A program made the position numbers and the translations under genes. From the NCBI GenBank assembly GCA_028274465.1, contig CM051457.1, positions 110,297,982 to 110,361,981 on the forward strand: a stretch of 64,000 bases of DNA, read 5' to 3'. Shown here piece by piece: positions 48,070-58,374 of the stretch (position 1 is its first letter; the number at the start of each line of letters is the position of its first letter). This stretch comes from Plantago ovata. Lineage: Eukaryota > Streptophyta > Magnoliopsida > Lamiales > Plantaginaceae. The notes beneath the pieces were generated by a model. The model was not told the DNA's origin. It was given only the letters and a program-made list of their open reading frames with translations, and did not search any database.

Positions 48070-48725
48070 GATCTGCACGTTTAAGAACAACCGTAAGAAA
48101 CAATAAATGGACTTTGAGTATACACTGATAAGAAACGACACTGGACTTTATGTTTTACTTTATGATGTAAACTTAAAGTCTAATTTAATACAAAATTTGA
48201 TCTAATAATCTAATTTAATCCATCATTTTAAAATTTTAATCTAATTAATCTGATTTAAACCAAATTTTAATCTAATTAAATATAATTCATTTATCAATTG
48301 GAGCATTTTAAAGTCTTAATGACTCATAACTCATAACATAATACCAAAAAATAAAATAAATGTCAAACCACATTCATCAGTCCGTTTGAAACATGGAATG
48401 GGAAACAAAATATACATATTCAATCAAGTAACTGTGTACAAATTAACCTAACATATACCATATACTATGACTAATTGAATAGATAGTAACACAAGTGAAT
48501 CGTTTTCGAAAAATGGAGTTGTAATCCAGTACTACCAATTCTACTACTATTTCCAACATAGCACAAGTGAAAACAAAATCTTAAGCCTTACAGCTCAATT
48601 CGAAAACAAACTAACCTTGTTCTTAACCTCAATTTGGAGAAAAATTCTAGATGAGACAATAACATTGAGAAATTAAACAAATCTGAAAAAAATTAAATTG
48701 GAGAGATTAGGGTTACTAACCTATA

Positions 48726-48965
48726 TCAAGTGAAGATGAGAAAGGGAAGGAAGAACTCCGGTCGACGGTGCGGTGACGGAATCCGGAGTGGTGGTGTCGC
48801 GGAATACGGTGGCGGGCCGGGCGCGTCGATGTGTGGTGGTGGTGTGAAAGAGAGGGTGGGGCAGTGGTGGTGGCACGAAAGAGAAGGCGGGGCAGTGGTG
48901 GTGGCGTCGATGTGTGGTGGTGGTGGGAGGAGGAGAAGGAGAAGAAGGAGAAGAGAGCGATTAGG
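48726..48965. repeat. GGTGGTGGC-rich leader of CACTA-1
   Basis: A GGT/GGC-rich low-complexity block lies upstream of the accessory gene (minus strand). CACTA-2 has the like at 55760-55850, so it is a family trait, probably promoter or leader. Open frames across it on both strands come from the composition. Confidence 0.55.
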
Positions 48966-50373
48966 GTTAGGAGAAAAGGAGGAAATGATTTGGGGGGAAG
49001 ACGATCGAAACCGTCTGCATCTATCTGAGAAATATAGCGACGGATAGGCCATCCGTCGCTATTTTCTTTTCTTTTTTTTTTATCCTTTTTTTATTCAGGT
49101 CAACAGACAGATAGTGACGGATAGATTTATCCGTCGCTACAATAGCGACGAATAGAGCTAATCCGTCGCTACGTTGATGCCGGATTGACTCTTTCCAATG
49201 ACGAACTGAGCTTAGAGCGCAGTTCGTCCTTATCCGTCGCTAATGGTAGCGATCCGTCGCTATTTAGCGACGGATACCGTCCGTAGCTACTATTCCGTCG
49301 CTAAATGGCTGTTTTCTTGTAGTGCCTAAGCTTTGCGCATTGTTTTAATGCATTTTGGTACAAGTGCCAAAGACACTGTGTCTGCTCTCATCACCAAAAA
49401 CCTATATAGCGAGCAATCATGGAATCAGTAAAAAAAAAATGTTTGAGTTCAAGGGGGATATTGGTGAAATCATGGGGTATACAGTTATAATCATGGCAGA
49501 TCATGGAGTCTTTTTTTTCTAGTTCATTCATATGAATATAATGTACTATATATGTTAGAAAAATTATATGGACAGTTTTCATATGTGAATATTTTAAAGT
49601 TGAGATCATGGGAGATTTAGGTTAGATCATGGGATAGATAAGTAATAACATAGTACAAGATCGATGGCTTTTGCAATTACTAAATCCTGATCGGTGAAAA
49701 TTGTGATTGGCCTCTTATTCTCCATTGCCTTCAAAACTCTTCCATAAGCCATATAAATGATTCAACAATCTCATTTGCAATGAACACGCAAGCGAACATT
49801 ACATTGTTCCAATGGTTGTTTACACCTACAAACGGTGCACAAATGAGGCCATATTTGTTTATTCTGAATGTTGTGTCAAATATCATCACATCGCCATAAA
49901 GCTCATAGTCGTTCTTCATCATTGAGTCTCTTCAGAAAAGGCTGCACATTCTGCCATTGTCATCCAATTTGTGTGAGTAATAAAATTGCGGATCCTCATC
50001 TTTTCTTTGCTTCAGCATATCTAACACACATTGTGCATCTGCACCATCCATGATCTTTGTTATTTGACGACATATGTAGTTGATATGGTCCCTTTGAATG
50101 ATTCCAACATGCTCTTCCGCACCAGCAGCTACTGTCAAATACTTGAAGGCGTCTGTTGGTGTAATGCCCCGCAACCCACATCGCTTAAGAGTGAATGTAA
50201 TAAAGGGTAAATATGTTAGACCACCACTCTCACATGGTATGAGCCATTTTGGGTGATTCCAAAAACAAATCCGTGCTGGCTCAGGCCCAAAGCAGACAAT
50301 ATCATACTGTTGGGACGTGTGTGGGTCCGTCTAGGAGTCACCACGCCGACCGAATTGGTCGGGTCGTTACAAA

Positions 50374-50386
50374 TGGTATCAAAGCC
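50374..50386 (+). promoter_or_regulatory. primer-binding site of the TRIM
   Basis: TGGTATCAAAGCC is one base off TGGTATCAGAGCC, the initiator-tRNA-Met complement used by many plant LTR elements, and starts two bases after LTR 1. Confidence 0.8.
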
Positions 50387-50681
50387 TTGATCAACACAAA
50401 GCCCGCACCAGGTGGACGGTTGGTGGAGGTTATTCTCAGTTTGTCACCCCCACCACTTAAGACACTCGACGAGGACGTCGATGCTTTAAGGGGGTAGTTC
50501 GTAATGCCCTGCATCTCACATCGCTTAAGAGTAAGTGGAATAAAGGGTATATATGTTAGACCACCACTCTCACATGGTATGAGGCCTTTTGGGTGATTCC
50601 AAAAGCAAATCCGTGCGGGCTCAGGCCCAAAGCGGAAAATATCATACTGTTGGGACGTGTGTGGGTCTGTCCAGGAGTAAC

Positions 50682-53196
50682 TGTTGGTAGAGTTGTGCCC
50701 GTCGAGCAATAGTTCGCCTTAGTGCATTGTAATAAAACCGTTTCGGTTATTTGAATTAATACGAATTAAGTAATTACGAATTCCTTGCTTGTCTTGATCT
50801 GTAAATCCGAACATACATCTTGGTAACCATAAGTCTGGTATACATGTGTGATTGTATACAGTGGGATAAGACTTTACATGGCAGTTGTATGTAGAATTTG
50901 TCAGCAACGATCATGTCTTTAGGATTGGGACATGAGGATCTAAAGTTGCTTTGTTGGGATTCTATACCTCGGTGATGGCTATCACCTATGAGGGATTGGC
51001 TTATCCAGGCTAACTGATCAAGGGGGATCAATAGGAACCACTTCATATGGTTCGGAGAATCATATGGGACCTGGACACGATGAGAAGCGAACAACTCATT
51101 ACAATTTCCGTTCAGTTTTGCTTAGTTGAGTTGGTTCAAGTTAGTATCGTCACCGATGATCATGAAGTGACAGATCGTAACTAGTTCTCACATGAACGGA
51201 CTAATGTGCATAGTTATGGTAACCTTAAATTCTACACGGAGTGTTAATCACCGTGTGTCTCCATTCCTGTTTTCTTAGCTTATCTAATTATGCGTAGACG
51301 GGAATGTTTGTGATATACTGGATTCACTCACTTCGTAATTGGAGGACATAAGATCGACTCCCTTGTTAAGCTCGTTCGGTTAAGTCCTGACCTCAGGTTT
51401 CCTTTTGTGGAAGCTGGATTTCTCCGTTTAAACTCAGTGGTATTCCTGGATAAGATGTAGACGAAACAAGGTTAACGACCTTTGCCTATATTCGATCTAC
51501 GATTCATCTGTGAAGGATCTGTAGTGGTTATACAAGCATGTCCACGTCATCAATGGACCATGCGAATGAATCGTGTGAATTAGTATTATTCTCTACGGGG
51601 AGTTCAGACATGATTACATAGTGGAACTAATCATGTCTACTAAGAGGATCACGGTGTTCGAGGTCCTGAACAACTTGTGGGAGACTTAGTGGGTAACCCT
51701 TTGAGAGTAGGTCCATCGTCTTGTTCTTACGGCTCTACAGACTGACACGAATAGCATAAGAAGACAACGACACATATGTGTTTACTTTTATATGTGCGTA
51801 CAAAGATGAAATTTACATGCGTTAATGTGCGAATGAACAAATAGTACTTTGAGTTACACTTGGGTAGCTAGGATCTTAATGTGTTTGCATATATTGTTTG
51901 ATATGTATGTGTAAGTGCAGCTGTTGTTAGCAATGTCATGACTAATGTTGTGATAACATTAGGCTTAACAGTGAATGCAACAATAGTAGTCTGCACTTAG
52001 ATATATTTTTATATCTCTTGTTTTAATTTTGTCTTTATTCACTAATTTAATTAGTTCCATAGCTGTGATTAATTAATGTGTGCAGGACTTTAAAGTTCGA
52101 GATGAATAAGGATGAGTGAAGTCAAGAAAGAAGATTGTCCTAGTCAAGATAGAAAGGATGTGAAGATCTGATATGATAAGGAACGGCTGTGCTACTGAAG
52201 TTTGAAGAGTTTAACTAGGTTTGGACTGATGAGGGCGTGTGACCTAGTTACTTGGCCTCAGAAGTCTTAACACTAGATAAACTATGAAGATGCCGGATTT
52301 ACTTGAAAGATCTCAAGTTGTTCGAAACCCTATTCATACAAGACAGTCATGGAGGCTTTAGGATTCATTTTGTACAGTTGAACCTGGACATCCACAACTA
52401 CTATATAAAGGGATGAAGCCTTGAAGAAATCGACACAGCTTTAGAGCCTTAGAGTTTACACGTTTCACTAGCTATTACGTTTCAAAGTGTATCAAGTTTT
52501 AATCTAGCTTTTATTCAGGTTGCACTCTGCTAGAATAGGTTACAAAAGGATTTTTGTAATAGTGTCGTTGATACGTTTGTAGTTTGATATTTCGTAAGAA
52601 AGATCAAACGTAGAATTGTTATTTTTTAGCAATAAAAGATTTTAGCCTTGAGGCACCGTGGGAAATTATTTATAATTACCCACGAGAAGAAAAACTTGTT
52701 GTGTTCTTTACTTTTTCATTGTGCATTTTTGTTCTGATTTACAGAGTTCTCTGAGTCAGTGTTGTCTGCATTGTTGTGACAACATTGATCTCTACATTGA
52801 GCTCAACAGTACAAGTAACATTGTGTTGCAGGTACCAGATTAGTGATCCTTACGATTTTACAGTATGTGATTGCTATACCGCTGCATGATTTATGCAATC
52901 ACATAATATGGATTTATGGTGATTCAAAAGTATATGATAATTATATGAACATGACGTTTTGCTATTCTAGTTGAATTGAAAACTTGCTTATTAGTAATTA
53001 TGTTATCATGGAACATAGGGTTGTAATTTATTTAGTATTATAATCCCTGTTTATATATGTTATGGATAGTTAATGGTTAATAATCATAAAGCTTGGTAAC
53101 TCGTATGGCGATATTTGATGGTTAAGATCTTATTAGATCGATGATCTAGTGCAAAAATTTAAAAACGTTACCCCGCACCGATCCGTATGGCCAACA
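50682..53196. mobile_element. 2.5-kb solo LTR nested in the TRIM, TSD GTAAC
   Basis: It begins TGTTGG and ends CCAACA, with GTAAC at 50677-50681 and 53197-53201. LTR 2 of the TRIM reads on across the join. Inside there is a TATA box CTATATAAAGGG at about 52401 and AATAAAAG near 52632. No coding sequence, internal primer-binding site or second copy of the ends was found, so a solo LTR is the best reading. Confidence 0.8.
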
Positions 53197-54130
53197 GTAA
53201 CCGCGCCAGCCGGATTGGTCGGGTCGTTAGAGTTGGCTTCACCATTGCTCTCTCCATCATTTCTATAATTTCTTCCTTCTCATCGTCAATCTTTCTTTCT
53301 GGTCTGTTGAAGTAACTCCATTCTGGCCTATATATTGAGCTCGTGGTTGTGGGCAATCGTGTGTTCTTTGACTACATACTTATTTATTGCGTAAACATAC
53401 TGGATCCTCATGTATGCTTTGCATTCCGACCTTGTTGTAGATTTCTGCCTTCGTTGTTTTTTCTTTTTAGGCTCTTCACCTTCTTCGTCTACAGTACAAG
53501 GAAAACCGAGTTTAGCAACGGGTCACATCCGTCGCTATACCCTCACGATCCGTCGCTTTAGCACATTAGCAACGGAACGCTAAATAGGACGTCGCGAAAA
53601 GTGACGTCGCTAATAAAAAAAGCGACAGATAAACTCATCCGTCTCCATCGTTAGCGACGGATAAACTTATCCGTCTCCACGTTCGTCGTTGACCATCATG
53701 GAGACGGATAAGATTATCCGTCGCTAATTCTAGAGATGGATGAGTTTATCCGTCAGTAAAATGATGAGACACGTGCCCTTCCTAGGCCAAGGGAATGTAG
53801 CGACGGATAACATCATGCGACGGATAACATCATCCGTCACTACCCTTTTTCTTTTTTTTTTTTACATATTATTTATTTAATTTAATTTATGTTCGTTTTT
53901 CAAGCTAAAATTGAATACGCCCAAGAAATATATACGATTGATTGATTGTACGGAAATATAAATTTCATTAAAAAAACTAAAAGTGTACGTACAAAAATAC
54001 TAAAAGGTAAGAAGATAAACATAAAAAAATGGTAATCCCAAAATGTACGAAGATGCAATCCCAAAATATACGAGGATGCAATCCCAAAATGTACAAACAT
54101 AAACAAAAAATTAACTAACAAAAGTACTAG

Positions 54131-54848
54131 CTAGTCCTCCGCGTTCTCCACCGCACCCAAAGCTCCAGCATAGAACAACTGCGGGTGGGGCTGGTCCACA
54201 CCGTTCCAGTACGCCTCCCACCGCGGCCGATCCTCCGCATAAATCTATTTCACCCATTCTTCCTTCCTCCACCTGTCCTTGGCCTGCCGAAGCACATGCC
54301 TGTGGATGTCACCTCCCCGGACCAGGAACGTATTTCATATCTCCTCCGTATGGGCAGGAGGCATATAGTAGTATCTATGCAATATTCATTTTAAACAGGT
54401 GAAACATATTCCTAAATGTTACACTTAGTGAGCACCGCCTACTCAATAACCTAAGGTTGCGGTCTAACATAATCATGGGCGCCGCCTACCCAACATCATG
54501 AATGCGGACGTAAAGTTATTAAATACAAATAAAGTACCTTCCATTCCTCGAAAAAGTGCTCATTCATGTCCAGAGGAACCGTACTCCACCTTTCACCCCC
54601 ACTCCCTGGCCCAGGAAGCTTACGAAATTCCCATTTCATGATGTCAGCCAACTTTCTATAAACTGAAGGCGGGTGAAACCTGTCACACATTTTAAAAGAT
54701 TAAAAATGGAGACCTACAACTATATATAAAAACAATTAAATACCAACTTATTAAAAACTTACTTAGACCCGTCCACAACGGACAAGACTGGCAGCCCATT
54801 GTGCATTGCGACGCCACCCTGGGGTTGTGCTTGACCATCCTCGTTCAT
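54131..54848 (-). pseudogene. ORF of CACTA-2 with two nonsense changes
   Basis: Exon 1 starts MNEDGQAQPQGGVAMHNG and ends at GTAAGT. Exon 2 (from about 54680) encodes FHPPSVYRKLADIMKWEF then GERWSTVPLDMNEHFFEEWK. Exon 3 encodes YYYMPPAHTEEI, stop, NTFLVRGGDIHRHVLRQAKD, RWRKEEWVK, stop, IYAEDRPRWEAYWNGVDQ to TAG. The internal TGA and TAG are each one C-to-T step from CGA and CAG, as expected from methylated-cytosine decay. The WxxYWNxxxQP text resembles accessory proteins of small plant CACTA elements; no catalytic domain is present. Confidence 0.6.
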
Positions 54849-54950
54849 TGTGGTTGTATGTATAAAATTTAAGTATGAACCATGATAATTTGTAACAAAA
54901 AAGAAAGTCTAACTTATCAAATGCGAGTATATATACAACTTCTTAAGAAT

Positions 54951-55078
54951 ATATGGTTTACATGATTACCGAAGTACAAACACACTGTCCGTCGGACACA
55001 CCAACATTATCTAGTAATGGAAGTGATGGTGTGTCCGAAGGACAGTGTGTTTGTATTTTTTATGCATGTAAACCATAT
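54951..55078. repeat. 128-nt long hairpin (foldback or miRNA-like)
   Basis: Outer arms ATATGGTTTACATG and CATGTAAACCATAT pair perfectly. Inner arms ACAAACACACTGTCC and GGACAGTGTGTTTGT pair perfectly and continue through CGGACACACCA/TGGTGTGTCCG. The loop is about 20 nt. Each inner arm also holds a small palindrome (TGTCCGNNGGACA). It lies within CACTA-2, upstream of its ORF. Confidence 0.75.
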
Positions 55079-56617
55079 CTAACTAACATTTCCGTTAATT
55101 ATAAAATTATAAATGTTTATCAATATAAGTCTTATAATGCATTCAGTTAAATAATCAGTTCGCTTATATGCCGGTGATGCTTACCAATGGGTGAAAACCA
55201 ATAAAACACTTACTGATCGACAGTAAACATATAGTATTAGGTATCACCCAATGTAAGCCTAAACCAACATATCGAAACTGACTATAGTTATAGCATCATC
55301 ACACTTTATAAAATAATTAAATATTAATCAAAATCCTAAAAGTCTATATCCATAATAGATTAATACATTACATCTATATCAATCTTATTTAATTAACAAA
55401 ATTATTAATCTATTAATTACCAAAATTATAATTAACAGAACTAACTACACACAGAATTTTAATCTAATTTATTAACTAAAAATTGACCAAAATTAATTAA
55501 CCATTTTTATTTAAGCAATTTATAACTACAAAAATCATAATTAAGCACAAAAATTGAAAAGCCCCAACAATTAGGGTTAGGGTTCTAACCTTTTATTTGG
55601 GCAGAGAATCTGATGTGGTGGCGGTGGTTGTGTCACCGCCGAATCCTCTACATTCACAAACAAGAAACACAAACAAACAAAGGGAAGAAGATACAACCAC
55701 GAGTCAGATTCAAAACCAAAGGAGAGAAGAAAAATTCGAACATAAACACGAGACTTACCCAATCTGAGGTGGTGGCGGTGGTGATGTGGTCGTGGTGGTG
55801 GTTGTGGAGCCGATCCGTGGTGGTGGTGGTGGATTTGAGATGGGAGGAGAAGAAGGAGATTAGGGTTTGAAGAAATGGGGAAATGATTGGGGAAGACGAA
55901 ACCCGTCTGTATATTCGACATATAACGACGGATAAGCTTATCCGTCGCTATGTGTTTATTTATTTATTTATTTTCCAATTTTCTTTATTCTGGTCAACTA
56001 TAGTTAGTGACGGATAGACTTATCCGTCTCTAATTTGGCGACGGATGATCATTATCTGTCGCTAATGTAATGCCGGATTGACTCTTTCCAATGACGAACT
56101 GAGCTTAGAGCGCAGTTCGTCCTTATCCGTCGCTAACAGTAGCGATCCCTCGTTAAATAGCGACGGATCGCATCCGTATCAACTGTTCCGTCGCTAAATG
56201 GCTGATTTCTTGTAGTGCTAGTGCAGGAACAGTTGGCGATGGAGTGATGACTTTGATTTACCGGCACGGCTGCATATAAAGTACTTCTGTTGTATTTCAC
56301 CATCATTACCAATATGTGAGGTGGCTTTCTTGATAGAAAAATCCCACATTTGCAGAATACCTTTTGTATTGTATAGTAAGTGTAGCTCATTAAACTTCCA
56401 GTGATTCCTTTCAAGCATCCCCGAATGTTGACATCATCGGCAAGATCATTTGCGTCTACATGTGAAATATTTTTTGACAAGACATGTGAGTTCATGACAA
56501 ATATGGTTGATATCATTGGATACAACTTTGTTTTCGTGGAATTTTTACTGTCAGAGAAATGTAAGTTACTGCATGTGTGCATATATTTTGAGATCATGGG
56601 GTGTATAGTTGATTTCA

Positions 56618-57157
56618 GGGGCGGATTCAGAAATTTCCATAATGGGTGCGAATATATGCCGTATATGTTAATTATTATTAAAAAAAAAATTAATTAATTG
56701 TTAAATATAATAATTATTAACTAATAATCAATCAACATACAAATATTGAATTAGATAACATTTTTTGCCGTTTGGAATCAAATCAATCAATATTTAATAG
56801 TTTAATGATAAATTTCATAACAAACATCTTTCTTAATATACATTAATATACATTGACTATCATATTTCATATTAAAACAATCAGTTTTAACTTAAAATTA
56901 ATAAGTTAGACGAATTTTTCAATAATGTTAATGAAAAATGATGTTTTTTCACCAATCTAACCTCAATTGACGCTAAAAATAGTAATATATATTACTATAA
57001 TCAATTCAATTGATTCAAAATAAATTTTATAAATTCATGTGGTGCAAAAAATTTAGTGTTATGGGGGCAAAAATAATTTTTCTACATAATATAATGAAGA
57101 AAAAAAAATGTCGTGGGTGCTTGGGCACCCACAACCTTGTAAGTAAATCCGCCACTG
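56618..57157. mobile_element. MITE with GGGCGGATT ends, TSD TTGATTTCA
   Basis: The left end GGGCGGATTCAG and right end AAATCCGCCACT are inverted. TTGATTTCA is found at 56609-56617 and at 57159-57167. A 9-bp duplication suits a Mutator-type MITE. It lies in the first intron of the FAR1-type transposase. Confidence 0.75.
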
Positions 57158-57397
57158 GTTGATTTCATGGTATTAAAATGTCATGTGTGTAATGCATATT
57201 CATATATGTAAGATCATGGGGTATATAGTTGATATCATGGGATATAACTTTGAGTTACTACATGTGTGCATATACTTGAGATCATGGGAGATATGTTTGA
57301 GTTCATGGTATATAACATGTGTAATTTTGTGGTTGTGCTTCCTCAATCACTGAAAGTTGTTGATCACTAACAACAGGATTACCAGAGTCTGACATCT

Positions 57398-57422
57398 AAC
57401 AACAACAACAACAACAACAATA
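57398..57422. repeat. (CAA)n microsatellite
   Basis: Seven CAA units directly upstream of the transposase start codon on its minus-strand orientation. Confidence 0.85.
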
Positions 57423-57432
57423 AACATGTTTT

Positions 57433-57737
57433 TTACGTAAGAACAATGTAAATCAACATGCACAACACAAATCAAAGCTCGTATATGAGGATTTACGTAA
57501 AGACAACACAGATCAAAGCTAGTAAATCATGATTTACGTAACAAAAACACAAATCGAAGCTCCTAGTTCATGAATTACGTAACAACATGTATCGAAGCTT
57601 CTAGTTCATGAATTACGTAACAACAACACAAATCGAAGCTCCTATATCATGATTTACGTAACAAAAACACAAATCGAAACTCCTACATCATGATTTACGT
57701 AACAAAAACACAAATCAAAGCTCTTAGTTCATGAATT
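57433..57737. repeat. minisatellite, about 40-bp unit with TTACGTAA core
   Basis: Seven copies of a unit with TTACGTAA, ACACAAATC(G/A)AAGCT and TCATGA(A)TT begin at about 57433, 57493, 57534, 57574, 57612, 57653 and 57694. The 8-bp core is a perfect palindrome kept in all seven. It lies just upstream of the transposase start. Confidence 0.85.
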
Positions 57738-57740
57738 ACT

Positions 57741-58374
57741 ACTCTAGTTGTTTTGGTTGATTTCTAATTAATGTAAATTGATCTATACTAGAAACCGTCT
57801 AGTAGGAGACAGACCAAAAGTTTAAAACCAGAATCAATAAACTTTTCATGGCCCACCAAGAATAAGAATATGTATTGAAACCCCGCGGCATGGAGAATTT
57901 CAGAAAGGCGCGTAAAAGTCCGATTCCAGTAATCAGTTCGAAAATTTGAAAAAGCAAGAAGTCAGGAGTCGATGAATCAATGAATGAAGTAAGTCCCGAG
58001 TATTTTTATTTTATATATAATAAATAATAATAATATAAAAAGAAGAATGGAAAAGGACTCAAGAGTCAAGGAATTAGATATTTTGGCCCGCCTAAAATTG
58101 TTATCCTACAAGGAACTAGAATTGTTAGCTACGTAAACTCTAGAAAACACTCCTTGGGGTTTCAATTTCAGCTACCTGATAACCTAGTTTTTCTAAACAG
58201 AATCTTGGAAAGAAAATGTCATGAAAATTGAATGTCAACAATTAGATATGGTGTTTTTGTTCACATAATTAGAATCCACACAAAAGGTGGCTAAAACCTG
58301 TATTGTTTAGTAAACATATCAGTTTAGTTATGCACTACATTCATTCAAGAACAGGAAGAAATACTCTATGTTTC
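57741..58374. other. spacer between the transposon stack and HEN1 3' end
   Basis: AT-rich, no recognised feature. It would include the HEN1 3' UTR on the minus strand. Confidence 0.45.

Larger units (their letters stand above)
45707..49324. mobile_element. CACTA element 1, complete ends, TSD CCT
   Basis: It begins CACTACAAGAAAAACAGG and ends CTGTTTTCTTGTAGTG, with CCT at 45704-45706 and 49325-49327. Subterminal regions at both ends repeat GCGACGGAT, mostly as facing pairs. At 3618 bp it carries a TNPA-like gene but no recognisable TNPD-type DDE transposase, so it would need help in trans. It sits inside an exon of the FAR1-type transposase. Confidence 0.93.
50160..53231. mobile_element. TRIM-like LTR element, TSD GTTGG
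   Basis: LTR 1 is 50160-50371 (212 bp, TGTAATGCCC to GTCGTTACA). The primer-binding site TGGTATCAAAGCC follows at 50374, then about 110 bp of interior, a purine tract AAGGGGG just before 50497, then LTR 2 from about 50499, split by the solo LTR and ending GTCGTTAGA at 53231. GTTGG flanks the whole at 50155-50159 and 53232-53236. With the solo LTR removed the element is only about 550 bp and noncoding, as in terminal-repeat retrotransposons in miniature. Confidence 0.85.
53492..56217. mobile_element. CACTA element 2, TSD CTA
   Basis: It begins CAGTACAAGGAAAACC (one change from CACTA) and ends GATTTCTTGTAGTG, with CTA at 53489-53491 and 56218-56220. Subterminal GCGACGGAT pairs match those of CACTA-1. 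At 2726 bp it carries a decayed ORF (54131-54848) and a long hairpin, and no transposase. It interrupts the FAR1 DNA-binding domain of the Mutator-like gene. Confidence 0.9.
44555..57395 (-). pseudogene. FAR1/MULE transposase, split by three insertions
   Basis: Coding pieces in order: start exon 57395-57317 (MSDSGNPVVSD); FAR1 domain 56455-56218 (NDGEIQQKYFICSRAG) continuing at 53491-53237 (RSECKAYMRIQYV, KEHTIAHNHEL, FNRPERKIDDEKEEI); MULE core 50154-about 49682 (DAFKYLTVAAGAEE, YGDVMIFDTTFRINKYGLIC, FTDQDLVIAKAID) and 49401-49328 (CLWHLYQNALKQCAKL), resuming at 45703-45320 (FSAGILSTQRSEST); SWIM zinc finger 45223-44862 (CKCRHFEKVGWLCQHC); C-terminal tail to 44555. TGG to TGA (after MCSLF) and TGG to TAG (after DIVINR) nonsense changes, plus one-base slips, make it dead. 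Related host proteins FHY3/FAR1 are domesticated transcription factors, but this copy's setting and decay say transposon. Confidence 0.85.
43490..57740 (-). mobile_element. FAR1-type Mutator-like element hosting nested insertions
   Basis: The element spans the transposase gene (44555-57395), a 3' flank with ATCATGGGATAT-like repeats and a 5' flank with a 40-bp minisatellite. Outer borders are approximate: I found no convincing terminal inverted repeats or 9-bp duplication. Nested inside are CACTA-1, the TRIM with its solo LTR, CACTA-2 and a MITE. Confidence 0.7.

Noticed and set aside
48730..49047. Gly/Arg-rich plus-strand ORF
   Set aside because: It is the complement of a CCACCACC-type leader upstream of the CACTA-1 gene; composition alone explains it.
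49731..50174. Host FHY3/FAR1 transcription factor gene
   Set aside because: Nonsense codons, frame slips and intron motif arrays, with no sign of purifying selection, indicate a transposon copy rather than a domesticated gene.
50682..53196. Full-length LTR retrotransposon
   Set aside because: No internal repeat of the termini, no primer-binding site after a first LTR and no gag/pol text; a solo LTR fits better.
57433..57737. CRISPR-like array
   Set aside because: Repeats are continuous with variable text, without unique spacers, and the host is a plant nuclear genome.
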